Positions 12,487 to 25,457 of a DNA stretch of 64,000 nt are shown here, piece after piece. The notes under the pieces were generated by a model. It did no database searches and was not told where the DNA came from. It saw only the letters and a program-made list of their open reading frames with translations. The stretch comes from Typha latifolia. Taxonomy: Eukaryota; Streptophyta; Magnoliopsida; Poales; Typhaceae. A program made the position numbers and the translations under genes. Numbering within the stretch: the stretch's first letter is position 1; the number at the start of each line of letters is the position of its first letter. Location of the stretch: NCBI GenBank assembly GCA_019914945.1, contig CM034105.1, forward strand, positions 1,736,001 to 1,800,000. The letters are read 5' to 3'.

Positions 12487-14122
12487 ATGAAGCTCTCTCT
12501 CTTGCTTTTGCTCCTCCTCGTCCTCTCATGCTTCAACACTTCCAACTGCATCCCTCACAGATTGACCTCTATATTTAGCTTTGGCAACTCCTTCGCCGAC
12601 ACCGGCAACTTCGACAATCTCGTCCCTCCGACGCAACGCACTGCCTCCCGCCTCCCTTACGGCGTCACCTTCGGCTACCCCACCGGCCGCTTCTCTGATG
12701 GACGTTTGATCATAGACTTCATTGGTATCAATTCAATGTTATCCACACTTACTAAATATTTCTTGAGTACTCTCTCTTTTAACAATTTATAACTCTATGC
12801 TATGCATTAAGCTGAGGCTTTCGGAGTCCCTTTGCTTCCGCCATTCTTCTCCACCACAAAAAGCTTTCGCCGAGGCGCGAATTTCGCCGTCGCTGGCGCC
12901 ACCACACTCGACATCCCATTCTTCCAACGAAGAGGTCTTTTACTTAACACCTCCACTCTCAATATTTCCTTGAGCTACCAGCTTCGATGGTTCGAGGAGT
13001 TGAAGCCTTCACTTTGCAAAACAATCCAAGGTGATCAATTATTATATACGTATTCACAAGTGAAAGCACGCAACTATATACATAGTATTTATTCCTAGGA
13101 TTTTGTGCGCTTGCAGAGTGCAGAGACTACTTTAGCAAGTCGCTCTTTGTACTCGGAGAGTTTGGAGTGAACGATCTAAATTTTCCAGTTTATGCTGGAA
13201 AAAGCTTGGACGAGATTAGATCCTACGTGCCCGAAGTTATCAAGGCCATTCGTCGTGCTACTGAGGTCTATATATATTTGGTCATGCGTAGTTTGTCATT
13301 TAACATACGATAACAGTCAAAAGACTAGCTATTCCACATATGTTTAACTGCAGAGACTAATCAAACAAGGAGCCGTGAATCTTTTGGTGCCGGGGATACC
13401 ACCCATTGGTTGCTTTCCGTTTCTCCTGTCTACAAAAGGAAGTGCTAAGAAAGAAGACTATGACCCAAGGACTGGATGCCTCAGGAAGTTGAACGATTTA
13501 GCCAGGTACCATAACCGATTGCTGAAAAAGGCATTGTTGCAGCTCCAGAATAAGCACAAGAAGAGGCGACTAATGTATGCAGATTATTATGGTGCAGTTA
13601 TCGGAATCGCCCACTCACCCGAACACTTTGGTGAGATACCTGATCTAACTCGCGTTGACTAACTTGGGTAACCAAATCAAGTTATGCTATAATTTCTTCT
13701 TTTTTTTACTTCCCAGAATACATGAGAGTACTGAGGAATCATATATACTAAATCTGCCCATGTTTGACGATGGAAGTGATTGCGTGCTATTAATGAAGAT
13801 TGAAGACTATATAATAAAATAATCCACTTCATAATACGATTACTTATTAACTAAACAAAATACAGCTCTTGATTAATTTCCACTTTTTTCTTGACTCTAT
13901 CGTATAATTAATGCAGGCTTTAGCAATGGGGCTCTTAGAGCTTGCTGTGGAAAAGATGGCCCATATAACGTCAACGCTAATGCCACGTGTGGCCAACCGG
14001 GCTCAACAGCATGCAAAGACCCTTCCACTTATGTGAGTTGGGATGGTATTCACTTCACCCAAGCTGCTTACCACTGTATTGCCACAGATATATTGGAAGG
14101 TCCACTGGGATGCCTACATTAA
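12487..14122 (+). CDS. GDSL esterase/lipase, 5 exons, 362 aa
   Basis: Exons are 12487-12724, 12812-13030, 13117-13265, 13354-13630 and 13917-14122; phases agree. The start is the ATG at 12487, followed by a leucine-rich signal peptide (MKLSLLLLLLLVLSCFNTSN). Block I reads FSFGNSFADTGN (GNS, not GDS); the [16 protein letters not shown] block follows. Exon 3 has GEFGVND, exon 4 GCLRKLNDLARYHN, exon 5 the catalytic SWDGIHFTQA. The end EGPLGCLH is short and lacks the SPPIL tail of the genes further right, much like the gene at 4981, its closest relative by intron layout and text. Exon 2 is 3 nt longer than in most paralogs. Predicted secreted SGNH hydrolase, substrate unknown. Confidence 0.88.
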
Positions 14123-14559
14123 ATTAGGTGGTCTCCATTGCAAAATAAATAATATGTGGACTTCTTTTATTTAATAAAATTCTCTTATTTGCCTCTCTAT
14201 ATTCTTAAAATCTATATTTGCATATATACATGTTTAAGACTTCTCGAATTCAGATATATTAAGACATTATTAAATTATAGAAAAAAATAGGTTTTCTCTC
14301 ATTTTCATCGTGACTGATACTTTTCTATGCCAACAATTAAATTGTCACTTTTAAACAGAAATGTTCACTGAATCAAAAAGAAAAAAACAGTAAAGTGGTT
14401 GCGTTAGCATGGGACGTAGACATTGTCGTGCTAAAATGAAAATGGGTGGATGCTAACGTAAGTGATTTTTAATTCCTCCAAATAATATTAATGTGATAGC
14501 AATAGATTTAGGTAATAAAATATTAGCAAAATTACAATAATATCAAATGAGAAGTTCAC

Positions 14560-15210
14560 AATCAAGATGCTAAATATATAAATATTTTAATGCCCAATTA
14601 AATCACTCAAAAATAAATACAAATCACAAAAAAGAAAAAAAAAAGTTGAGATTTAACATAGTTTGACGATGATGCCCAATTAAATCACCGAATAAGGACT
14701 CGAAAATAAATGCAAATCACAAAAAAGAAAAAAAAATGAAAGTTGAGATTTTATATGGTTTGACGATGAGTCTACATCCACGAGCGGTACAGAGTTTTAA
14801 TCCACTAATCCAATGCAAATAGAGATGTAAATACAAAATGTTTTTTCTCTCCAATCTCTCTCAAATATAATAGAGGAGTGCTCTCTCACACATTTTCTAT
14901 CTTACAACTTGTTCCCCACCCAATCTTAAAATTCAATTTATCTATTTATAGAGCTAGCTTGAGGTTGAAGAATACCCATGAGTTATTCGAACGGATATAT
15001 GGCGTTCAAAACGCTCGTGCACAACTGGTAACACATTCCGTAGGCCATTCAAACGGATGGATGGCCTTCGAACGTGTGTGCACCGCTGCAAACACGCCTA
15101 ACAAAACTGTTCGAATAAATGGACAATGTTCGAACGCCTTTTTGACATTGTGACTTTCAAATTCTCGATTATCAAATGTCTGAACGTCGAATTCGAAACT
15201 TAGCCTCAAA
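14560..15210. repeat. LTR-like fragment with internal duplication and TTCGAACG motifs
   Basis: A roughly 110-bp segment containing CAAATCACAAAAAAGAAAAA and GTTTGACGATGA is present twice in tandem (about 14575-14680 and 14670-14775). The string TTTGACGATGAGTCTACATC resembles the conserved strip in the copia LTR at 25690 (GTTCGGCGATGTGCCTACGT). TTCGAACG-type motifs follow at about 15054-15140. No element ends or target duplication were found. Confidence 0.45.
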
Positions 15211-15329
15211 AGCTTAATTAGTCAAAATCTTCTCCCTACTGGTCAATGGATTAAAAAGAATGGTCACAGTAAATAAGAATTACCTAGTCAATTATGCAAG
15301 ATTTAAAATAAATAAATAAAAATATGCAG

Positions 15330-15480
15330 GATTTAGCAGTGGTCTTGATTAGAGTTTGCTGTGGAAAAGAAGGGGTTAGGGGCCCATATAACTACTGTTC
15401 TCACTGTACTAATCATTTAATTTGGTGGCCTCCTACAGAATAAATAAAACATCTAGAAGAGAGTATGGCCTATGTAATAT
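15330..15480 (+). pseudogene. GDSL pseudogene fragment (exon 5 remnant)
   Basis: After a preserved acceptor (TATGCAG) the text follows exon 5 of the gene at 12487 (GATTTAGC..., TTTGCTGTGGAAAAGAAGG, GGCCCATATAACTAC). It carries inserted bases that break the frame and then decays into 3'-flank-like sequence. No other exons are adjacent. Confidence 0.7.
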
Positions 15481-16508
15481 TGATAATATACAGTAGTTCA
15501 AGATCTTGACATTGAATGTTATTTTCGCTTACCAACTAGTCTGATAACATAATCCAAATTAACAACCACCAAGTGTTAATTAGTATAAACAATTAATTTG
15601 ATTTTTTTTAATATAGTACAAACTGTCTGTTTCACGGTATTAATTTTAGGTTTTCTCTCATTTATCTTGTTCGGCGTGATTCTTTCAAGCAAAACTATTC
15701 ACTGAATCTGCTTAGACAATTAAGTGATTGTGTCAGTGATAGATGTAGACTTAGACTTTGGATGGCAATATTAATCGGAGAAATAATTAGCTCACAAATA
15801 ATTTGTCCAATTCTTCAAACAACCATTCGGTAGACTAAAAGAATTTATCAAGAGTATATGTTCGATTCCTCTGTGAAATTTGGATTTGATACTTAATAAA
15901 AGTAGGAAAAACCTAATCGATCAGCGGTGGCAAGTCGATTTTCTGGTTAATTGTTTTTCCAAAACATAGGAGAAGAATGAAAGGTTGGAATATAGACGGT
16001 GTATTTAATTGTGTGAGTTGTGAAGGAGTTGAATGAGTACCAAATAATAATAATAATAATAATATAAGGTAATTAAACTAATAATAATAGTAGTTTGGTT
16101 GAGACTTGAGAGGTCACATATCAGAAGGACATGCAATAAATACACGTGTTCTATGGTAAAATTAAAGATATCTAGCTAGTAGTACAATAAGACTAAATTA
16201 TTTTAAATATTTGTGTAGAGTAATCCTAAATAAGATAAATGAGCGAGAGGAGGCAATAGCCTCTTTATAATTAATTAGTTTTAATTAAAATTTAATATTA
16301 GGTAAATCTAACTAAAATTAATTAGCGGTGTGTGGAGAAGTAATGTGCACTCCTCTCACCTCTTTATAAAATTGAGGTCCATCATAATATTTAAAATTTG
16401 TTTACTCCACAATGGCTTTAAAAGTTATTAAATCTTAAATTTATATTAGAGAAACTTCTAAAGAAATTTGGCAAGTTTAGAACTCGGCGAGTTTTGAAAG
16501 GTTAATAA

Positions 16509-17270
16509 GCCTGGACGAGATTAGATCGATCCTACGTGCCCCAAGTTGTCAAGGCCATTCGTCTTGCTACTGACGTCTATATTTGATCCATAGTTAATTT
16601 GTGCAATTTAATACAAAATTTATACTTGCAGAGACTGAGTTGCTTGCCAGTATTCGTATCTATGAAAAGTAAATAGTACAAAGAAAGAAGACTAGGACCC
16701 AAGGACTGGAAGCCTCTGCAAATTGAACGATTTGACTGTGTGGCACAACCAGATTGCTACGGGTGGAACTGTTACAGCTCCAGAATAAGTACAAGAATAA
16801 GCGAATAATGTATGGAGATTTTTATGATGCAGCTACACGAATGGTCCACTCCCAGACACTTTGGTGAGTGAGACAACTTCATTCCTTTTTCTCCAAAGTT
16901 TGTACCATGACTGTATATCCCACACTGACGCCACCCAATTCGCCTGCAAAACTTATACATGTATAGCAATGAATTAATTAGCTTAGCTAAGTTGAATTAA
17001 TCTCCACATATATACTTTCTTCTGAACTCTGTGTATTAATATATTATATAATATATTTGCAGGATTTAGCAATGGGGGCTTAAGAGCTTGCTGTGGAAAA
17101 GAAGGCCCATATAACTTCAATTTCTGTGCCTGGTGCCGCCAATCTGACTCGACGACATGCAAAGATCCCTCCACTTATGTGAATTGGGATGGTGCTCGAT
17201 CACTACACTGATTACGCTGCTTATCAATACATTGCTACTGCTATGCTGAAACGCCACGGGGACATCTAAG
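16509..17270 (+). pseudogene. GDSL pseudogene (exons 3-5 remnants)
   Basis: Remnants are exon 3 (about 16509-16575, with an ATCG insertion after GAGATTAG), exon 4 (16632-16863, missing the piece that encodes the oxyanion-side strand and with indels) and exon 5 (from 17063). Exon 5 still shows GFSNGG-like and [12 protein letters not shown] codes, but has an in-frame TAA after GGGGGCT and a broken catalytic DGxH segment. Exons 1-2 are absent. The closest intact relative is the gene at 12487. Confidence 0.8.
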
Positions 17271-17379
17271 CTAATTAAGGTCCTGGTCTCCATTCCCAAA
17301 TAAATAAATAAATGATCTACTAGAAGTATGCATATTATTCTGATCTATTGGCTCATTAATGTTGAAATTTAATAAACTT

Positions 17380-18240
17380 TTTTTTTTTATGGAAAGCTCA
17401 TAGGCAGATAATTACATTATATTCAGTTTAATTATACAAGCCTGATATGCAAAGAGAAAGAATAGATATTTTGAAGAGCTCCTCTACCAGCATTATAAGA
17501 AAAATAAGCATCAAACTAAGGGCAAACATATTCCGAGTGATAAACACCCAAAAATATCCAAACATTGGCTAGCATTAGATTCTCCTCAATCAAGAAGGTA
17601 TCAGGAAGCATTGTAGCTATAACAAACAAATCTCTAACAAATACGACATACAATGACATGGTAGTAGCCTAGCTGAAACCCAAACCACGCAACACCAAAC
17701 AAACTCAAATCGTGGCTAGCCAAGACCTAGGCCAACACAAAAGCACCGACCAAGCACCATCAAGATCCAGAAGGGCTCAACGAGGTGTCAACTAAAGAGC
17801 GGCTGGCTAGAATAGCGGCAAGAGGAGCAGCTCGGTGCAAAGGAGATTTGGCAAGGAGGAGTAGCATTACTCTTGACAGCAACGACAGTTAGGAAAGCAA
17901 CAACACCACCATAGCTAGATCCCTTAGCGATAGGAGCAACCGCATAAGGCGACAAATAGGAGAGGAGGACGACAAATAGGAGAGGAGGATGACAACTGAT
18001 GGGAAGGGGACAACGACACTGAGGATAAGGGAGAAGCTAAAGAGGGGAAAAGACAAAAGAAAGAATAAAAGAGGCGAGGAAGGGGTTAAAAAAAGAAGGG
18101 AGCGGCTAGGAGAGTGGAGAGGAAGAAAGCCTAGAGAGAGAAAAACCCTTCTCAACAAGGGAGAGAAGGCTCCTATGCCAAACTCTAGTAGAGCTAGGGC
18201 TGGCTTAGGAGAAGAAAATAATATATATACATATAATAAA
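17380..18240. other. Unassigned, possible retroelement remnant
   Basis: The stretch opens with poly-T (17379 on), as a reverse-oriented polyadenylated insert would, and continues into purine-rich sequence with two short repeats of GACAAATAGGAGAGGAGGA at about 17950-17990. Open frames here are low-complexity and not convincing. Confidence 0.2.
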
Positions 18241-18258
18241 CTTGTTCAATTCCTAGAC

Positions 18259-18760
18259 CTAGACATGATCATTAGGACTGACCTGCCCAAATTCGGCCCG
18301 AGCTAGATTTAGGTCTGACTCGAGCCTAAGATGATAATGGGTGGCATGGGCTAAAAGTCCAATCCACTACTCTCATCTATAACACGATCCATAATACATG
18401 TATATTTCTATATTTTTTTTGGTTCTACATTGAATATTTATAAAGTATATATCTATATATAAGCATGTTTTTATAAAAGATAACTAAAATATCTTCATAT
18501 AAGCCCATTAAACTCGGCCCAATAAAATATAATATTTTTTTATATTTAACCTATTATGTTAGACCCATTATACCCAATCAAAGTATAATATCTAATGAGC
18601 TATTGGACAGTAACGAACTAGAATATTCTAACTTGGCCCGAACTCAGTTTGACCCAGTGATTGGTTAGTCGGACCATCAACAAATATTTAAACCCAACTG
18701 ACCTGAAAGTCTAGTTAAAATCTGACCCGGCCCGCTCAATGAGCACATTATATAGACCTC
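18259..18760. mobile_element. Degenerate hAT-like element, relative of the one at 11693
   Basis: The left end TAGACATGATCATT matches the terminal repeat of the 11693-12291 element, and the inside has the same GGCCCGA/GACCCGGCCC style of sequence. The right end near 18735-18760 is decayed and no clean target duplication remains. Confidence 0.4.
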
Positions 18761-18892
18761 TACTCTTTTGTGTCACGGTGAGTGTCAATTTGTGCCAGGA
18801 GGTCATAGATTCGACGGGTCCATTCGTCTGCCCACCGACATTAATTTCTCCTCTAGTACACTTATATGGGGCAGCTTGTATTCCTAGTTGCC

Positions 18893-19735
18893 ATGGCCCG
18901 GTCGTCTTCATCTCTAATTGCTTCTCTCTTAATTGCCAACTCTAACTACAGTGCCATCTTTAGTTTCTTCGGGGACTCCTATATATGTCGATGCGTGTAA
19001 TTTTGCTAAGTTTGCCAATCACTCCCCTCAGTCACCGGACTCGATCCGTATGTTAATGAACTCACCTCCTTTTGGCATGACTTTTCTTGGCCTGCCGCTT
19101 CTCCAATGGACGCTTCATCATCGACTTCATTGGTACCCAGGCGAGGTGGGGGAAAACAGAAATTTCAAATCCTAGTAGAAAATTCTATTTAATCTCTTAT
19201 CAGAAACTATAACTACTCTACTCTGTTTTTTGGCTTTGTAATGCATGCAGCCGAGGCTTTTAGGAGTCCCGTTGCTTCCGCCATTCTTCTCGGCCGCCGA
19301 AAGCTTCCGCCAAGGTGAAATTTCGCCGTCATCGCCTCCAACGCATTCGCCATTCTACTATTTATTCCTAGAACTCGGTACGTTTGCAGAGTGCCGAGAC
19401 TACTTTAGCAAGTCACTCTTTGTGCTCGCTCGCTCGGAGAGTTTGCTGGTGAAACTTCGCAATTTATGAACCTGGGCGAAATTAGATGCGTCGTCCCCGA
19501 AGTTGTCAACCCCCTTTGTCTTGCCACTGGGGTACATATTTAATCGATACGTTATTTGTAATCAAATTTAATTGCAGAGGCTAATCAAACAAGGAGCTAG
19601 CGCTAAATATTTTGGTGCCGGGGATGGGGATTCCACCTGCCAAAATATTATGGCATCCTTCTTGACTCTATTTAAATAAATTTTATGCTGCAGGATGTAA
19701 CAATGGGCTTAATTAGATTAGAAAAGAAGGCCCAT
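18893..19735 (+). pseudogene. GDSL pseudogene, all five exons decayed
   Basis: An ATG at 18893 opens a frame with a short signal-like start and AIFSFFGDSY (an extra Phe codon in block I), then frameshifts. Exon 2 remnant (about 19251-19345), exon 3 remnant (from about 19389, with [12 protein letters not shown] then an indel), exon 4 (about 19578-19625) and a tiny exon 5 remnant (19693-19735) follow in order. Exon 1 resembles the gene at 1368 (NSNYSAIFSF, PFGMTF), while exons 2-3 resemble the gene at 12487, so the copy may be mosaic. Confidence 0.75.
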
Positions 19736-19744
19736 TTGTTCAAG

Positions 19745-22199
19745 ATCTTGACATTGAGAGTATTTCACTTACTAGCAACCAGTATGATACCCGCAACCAA
19801 TTTAACAACCACTAACTGTTAGTAGTATATATATATATTATCGGCTCTCTTGAAGATTTACATAATAATTCTGAATTTACAAAAAGGAAATCATTTATGC
19901 AGAATGAGAAAAAAAATAATTTTGCCACTAACTTGTTGAATGCTTCACCGAATCCATCCATATCAATTAGCTAGTGCTCTGCATTAATAATCCAATTACG
20001 GCAGATATTATGCAAATTAATTATCTGATAATGGCCATGTTGATCTCATTTTGTGCAATTTATTAATAGCATTTCTTTTTTCTCTTTCTTTTATTCAACT
20101 CCAATTCTAAAACTACTGCCATCTAAGGATGCCACGTCCATTAAAATGACGTCGTGGCCAACGAGTACATTCTAAACTATCTTCATTATTCTTATGATTA
20201 TTTCCACCATTGTTATACTATTAAGCTAATTTATAAATTTCATGTGGCATCATGGGAGCTCGGTCATATGTCATTTTTCTTGTGAAAAATTGGACAATGA
20301 AGTTGAGAAATCTCCAACGAGGCAAGGAAGGCTAAGATTGCTGTCACGTCCTCATAAAATAAAAGTTAGTTGAAGTGTCCTTGCGGCATAGGTTTTAATT
20401 ACTTTGCACTTGTCGTTGTGGTCAAACTTTTTGCAACGACTCGTCCCTTCTATTTCTATTTGAACATCTAATGAACTGTCGCATTAAACATTCGCGTTTA
20501 CATCGAAAGTTTCTTATTTAAAAATAAAACAAAAGATCTTATTGTTATTATTATTTTCAACTGATAGTGGAATAAATCTAATAGATCAGCTGACTTGTAA
20601 ATTATTAACTTGCATTCTTTTTTTTTAAATCTTGTATTATGCAAACATAATTTGATAAAATATAGAGTGTAATTTAGAAATAATGGAGGTCTGCTAGGGT
20701 TTGACACAGGACTTTTCTCCATCCCTCTAAAGAGGTTTGCCCCCTTGCCCGATGCCGGTGAGGCTTTTCCCACTCCCCTCCCTTTGCCAACGGGCTAGGG
20801 GAGGGAAGGGGAGAAAACCCCCATTCTCTTATCTCTTTTTTTTTTTTTCTCTTTTACCTCTCCCCTTCCCCAAAAGCTCGGGATCTCTTCCTTCTCCCCA
20901 TTATGTCAATGCCAATCAACTTCATTGTTTTTCCCGTCACCACAACCCATTTCGCTGTGGCTTCCCTCCGCCGCTCTTCTTCTTCTCTCCCTTGCCAGAT
21001 CCGAGCATAGCCGCCACCTTCTCGTCGAATCCGAGCTTATTGCATCCCTACCCTTTGCCACCTCCCTTATAAGGCTCGGATTTACCCAAAACCCCTTCGC
21101 CACTATTGCTCTTCATCGCTGTCGCCAGGCTCTACTCTTCTTCTCCTCCCCTCCCTTGTCGATTCCAAACTGGTCTCCACCTTTCCGTCAGTGCTTTGCC
21201 CGTTCGGTTGTTGGTATTGTAGTGCTGTTGCCGCTGATTCTCCCTCACTCTTGGTGTCCTTTACCTAATAGGATTCACTATTTTGTCGGGGAGATGAGGC
21301 CCTCTGGGTGGGAAGAGGGTCTAGGACCTGTTCGCAATACTAGGCTGTGCAGCTAGCGTCTGTGTATATTAGGCTATAGTTGTTATAATTTTTGGTGATC
21401 CTCGGTTGTATAACCTTGTTATGCTCTGCAATAATATTAGGGGGTTGTTAGTATTCTTCTTTTAATTAATGTTTTCAAGTGGGTGATCTCTGATCCTTCT
21501 GCTTGCAGCTAAGGTCGTGTCTTAGATTGTTGGATTGATGGAACCTCTAGTTATTAGGCTGATAATACTGAACACGAGACTCTTTGCTCCTAGAAATCTC
21601 TCGAGCCGTTCTACATTTTATTTTGTGTTATGCCCTCGAGCTTGATCATCTGAACTGAATTATCGTAATGTCTATTTTAAACCAAGTGTGGAGCTTTTGT
21701 CAAAGAGCCGTCACTTTATCTCCCTTACTTTTTATGTATTAGCATTTTCATTGTAATCCTTGCTAGTTAATGAATTATTCTACGTATGTGCTTCTCCTAA
21801 AAAAAATGAAAATGCAAAAGGAAAAAGTAAATCATAAAACGTGTAAAGTATGACCATAAAATAAAGTTTTGTAACATATAATATAATTCAAACAGTACAC
21901 GATCTCAATTTAAAATTAGCATTCTAATTATAAAAAACCATATGGCCATGAGAGTAATAGGCTAATAGCCCTTGGAAATTTTGCATAAAAGCTCGGGTTT
22001 TATGGTTTTTTCTGAAAAGTTCAAAACAAGTATGATAGGGCATAGTCTATTGCAACACCACTATTACGTTTTTAGTGTTGGTAATTGTGTATAAAATATT
22101 TTAAGTATTTTTATTCATGTACATAAGCACTTATAAAAGTATAGAAAGTATTTTGATTGAAAAATTACAAGATCAAAGGAGAAAAGTTTTCGAGTTCAC
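19745..22199. other. Intergenic; pyrimidine-rich block, no gene supported
   Basis: The part at 19745-20690 is AT-rich. The part at 20740-21350 is C/T-rich with overlapping open frames rich in Ser, Pro and Leu on the plus strand, which I treat as composition-driven. The text from 21360 to 21800 ends in an A-rich run and reads like the 3' end of a non-LTR retroelement, but no reverse transcriptase is visible. Confidence 0.25.
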
Positions 22200-22206
22200 A
22201 TCGCGT

Positions 22207-22560
22207 TTACAATGCGTTCGAACGCGAGCACTGGCGTTCGCACAGACAGGAGATAGGTGTTTTTAGCGCGTTCGAACACGAGCATATGCATTCGCACAGA
22301 TAAAGAGTGGCATTCACAGCGCGTTCGAACGCGAACACATGTGTTCGCACAGATAGAAGGTGATGTTTTTGCGCGCGTTCAAACGCAGTCAAGAGCCATT
22401 TGAACGCACCTTGCTACGTTTACAGCGCGTTCACACATATAGAACAATGTACTTGCCTGTTCGAACACAACCTGTGAAAATTAAGCCGCCGCGTTCGAAC
22501 GCATTTGGGCCCGTTCGAACGCACCTAAGATCAAGTCAGGTTGTTTGAACACACTCGGGC
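22207..22560. repeat. Irregular array of TTCGAAC palindromes
   Basis: GCGTTCGAACGC and one- or two-base variants recur roughly every 30-60 bp, interleaved with TTCGCACAGA strings spaced about 60 bp apart. No LTR ends are evident. The motif is the same as in the copia LTRs at 25.9 and 30.9 kb, but the intervening text differs. Confidence 0.7.
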
Positions 22561-23137
22561 CACATTCGAATGCATTTACGAAGTTTATAATTTTTGAACT
22601 TTCGTGAGTTTGGATAAGACTTGAATTTAGCTATATCTTCGAGATCATATATAAATATTATGATGTCCTACCTCTAGTGAGGTTGGTGAAGAGAGAAATC
22701 GACGAGATCATGCACACTCAATCTAACCTCTCGATCACGTCACCCATTTTTTGAGAACTTTTTCAATCATTTCACAGCAAAAATAAATTAGTAGAAGTCA
22801 GAGGCTGGAGCCATAAGCGCCTCAATAGTCCTACTCTTTAATTAGTAGAAGACTAGAAGTTATCTATCCAAAGGAAATATAAAGCGAACAAAGGAAACAA
22901 ATTTATTTTATTTTTCAAAAAACAGTGAGGGGAATGATGAAGTCAACTTCGAGAAGTTTATATATACGCTGCATGCAAGTAGTCTTTTTTTTTCTAACAA
23001 TTAATGACCATTAAAAGGAGAGAGGCACGTTATTATCTCAAAGTCAAAGTAAGCATGCTTGTTCCTTAGTCTCCAAGGTGCGGATATTTAAAAAATAATA
23101 ATAGAAAAAAAAGAAAGAATTCATATACATGGAGTCC

Positions 23138-23144
23138 TATTTAA
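23138..23144 (+). promoter_or_regulatory. Probable TATA box (TATTTAA) of the GDSL gene at 23208
   Basis: TATTTAAGG lies about 64 bp before the ATG. The equivalent element precedes the near-identical gene at 35216, and a similar TATTTAAT precedes the gene at 38256. Confidence 0.5.
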
Positions 23145-23207
23145 GGAGGCCATACATGAATCAAGCAATAGATCCATCCTCTTCCGCCTCTCTTTCTTTC
23201 TCTTATA

Positions 23208-24841
23208 ATGAAGCTTTTATCCTTAGTCCTCCTCTCAGCATTTTTCAATGAAGCCTACTCTATCCATAAATATTACACATCAATATTTAGCTTCGGCGAT
23301 TCGTACGCCGACACCGGAAACTTTGTAATCTTAGGAAGCCCAATTTTACCGGTCATCTCTATAAACCTACCTCCATATGGAGAGACATTTTTCGGGCATC
23401 CTACTGGCCGCGGCTCTGATGGCCGTTTGGTTATCGACTTCATTGGTAATTTTGACTATCCATTCCCACTAAATTACCACAAAAAAATTCACTAATTGAT
23501 TTATAACATTTTTGTTTTTTTTTTGGGTACTTACATTTATATCTCAACATGTAGCTGAGGCTTTGGGGCTACCATTTGTTCCACCGTCCTTAGCACAAGA
23601 TCAAGACTTCAGCCAAGGAGCGAATTTTGCAGTTTTTGGTGCGACAGCGCTCGACCTTGCATTCTTCATGCAAAACAACATCACAAGCGTTCCTCCCATT
23701 AATAGTTCATTGAATGTGCAACTTGAGTGGTTCGAGAAGTTGAAGCCTTCCTTGTGCAACACAACTGAAGGTCGTAACCTGTACAATTCATCAACTTGCT
23801 TGCAATATAAATACACTTAACTTTCGAGGACTCATTCTTATTTGTTTACTAATGCATTGATCGAAATGCAGTGTGCAAGGAATATTTCAAGAAGTCTCTC
23901 TTTTTCGTCGGAGAGATCGGTGGGAACGACTACAACTATGTACTGCAAGCTAATCGGAGCTTGGCGGAAGCCAGATCTTATGTGCCTCACGTCATAAACA
24001 CCATCTCAATGGCCATTGAGGTACCAACTATGGAATATTTCAAATAGCCCCCTCTTCCTCAAAAATGTTTTTTTTTCTCGAGGATATTTTGCTAATATTT
24101 ACTAAAAGTTCCAAAGGTCTGACATGTTTTGATCATGGCTGATATTCTACGATGGAATGCAGAAGCTGATCCAAGAAGGGGCAGTGCATCTAGTAGTACC
24201 AGGGAATGTACCCACTGGATGCATCCCTATTCTGTTAACGGTGTATCAAAGCTCCAACGAGGAAGACTACGATCCTCGTACTGGATGCTTGAAGGATCTC
24301 AACGCTTTGGGATCCTACCACAACTCGATGCTTCGCGAGGCAGTCCAGAAGCTGCGGTGCAAGTATCCGCATGCAACCATCATTAACGCAGATTACTACG
24401 CCCCTTACATCAAATTTGCAACCAAACCAAAGCGATTTGGTGAGTTACAGATCTGCATTTAGGCAAGACTTTGGATTCATTAATTAATTGCGAAAAGTTA
24501 TTGGAAAAACACTTAAGATTGACCACAACATCTATCAAGAATAGTAAGTACACTTGTCGCATATAGCAACCTATCTGCTGCCTAATTAATTGCGGCTATT
24601 CTTAATTACTATTACAGGATTTAGCAATGGGGCACTCAGGGTTTGCTGTGGAGGAGGTGGCCCCTATAACTACAATATGAGTGCAGTTTGTGCTCTTCCA
24701 GGCTCAAGTGCATGCCAAGATCCATCCACTTATGTTAATTGGGATGGGATTCACTTAACTGAAGCTTCTCATCGTTACATTGCCAATAGTTGGCTCAAAG
24801 GGCCTTACGCCAGCCCACCTATTTTGAGTGGAATCCACTAA
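23208..24841 (+). CDS. GDSL esterase/lipase, 5 exons, 367 aa
   Basis: Exons are 23208-23445, 23555-23770, 23872-24020, 24163-24439 and 24618-24841. The start ATG gives signal peptide [18 protein letters not shown]. Seen: canonical [29 protein letters not shown], block [14 protein letters not shown], and catalytic Asp-His in [10 protein letters not shown]. The tail is [13 protein letters not shown]. Exon 3 begins VCKEYF where paralogs have ECKEYF. From exon 2 to about 300 bp past the stop it is almost identical to the gene at 35216 at a constant offset of 12,015 bp, introns included. Its farther 3' flank matches that of the gene at 38256 instead. Predicted secreted SGNH hydrolase, substrate unknown. 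Confidence 0.92.
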
Positions 24842-25452
24842 AAGTTTGGTACATTTGCAGAAATGTTAAATGATTTATATTTGTTTCTAGCGAAAAAATT
24901 AGAAGAACGAGCCAGATGTCAACACTGAGAAGATTACTAAGTCTTGGCTCGTTGTTCGATCGTTCCCTTTCTACTTCTTTGTGTGAATAGGACATGAACT
25001 ACTAGAAGTTCGTAAACCAATGAATAAATTTCTTTCTTTCGTTTTCTTCTACTACAGAATTCATTATCGCCAGTGCTGTAGAACGTCAAATCTATTGCAA
25101 CAACATATTTAGCATGTGCAGTCCTCTAATATTCCTTTCTAGTTCTTCGTGGTGCCAGTGGGCTTGTCTCATCGTTCTAATTCCTCTCTCTTTTATGTAT
25201 ACGTTTGTGGGCTTGAATCAAAGTATCATCCCTCTAATTCTTCTCTTTTGATCAGACTTTACGCTGTGCATTGACGTTTGATTTAATAAACTTATTTGCC
25301 GACCAGCCTTTTATACAAATAGAAAAAGAACAACATAACCAGCAACTCTTTAATTCATGCTTGAATTGAAGAATTTTATATGATCTTAGTGGACCCACTC
25401 TTAGATAGTTCTAATGAATTGATTGATCGAGAGAGAGAGAGAACTCTTTTAA

Positions 25453-25457
25453 AATGG
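25453..25457. repeat. Target-site duplication (left) of the copia element
   Basis: AATGG immediately precedes the left LTR, and the same five bases follow the right LTR at 31401-31405. The paralogous empty site, AATGG, sits at about 40518-40522 downstream of the gene at 38256. Confidence 0.9.

Noticed and set aside
17889..18306. Open frames at 17889-18158 (minus) and 17989-18306 (plus)
   Set aside because: Ser/Leu-rich on one strand and Lys/Arg/Glu-rich on the other, as expected from a purine-biased repeat.
24129..24386. Second open frame overlapping exon 4 of the GDSL gene (also 36144-36401)
   Set aside because: It is out of frame with the conserved exon 4 and is present only because the two genes are near-identical copies.
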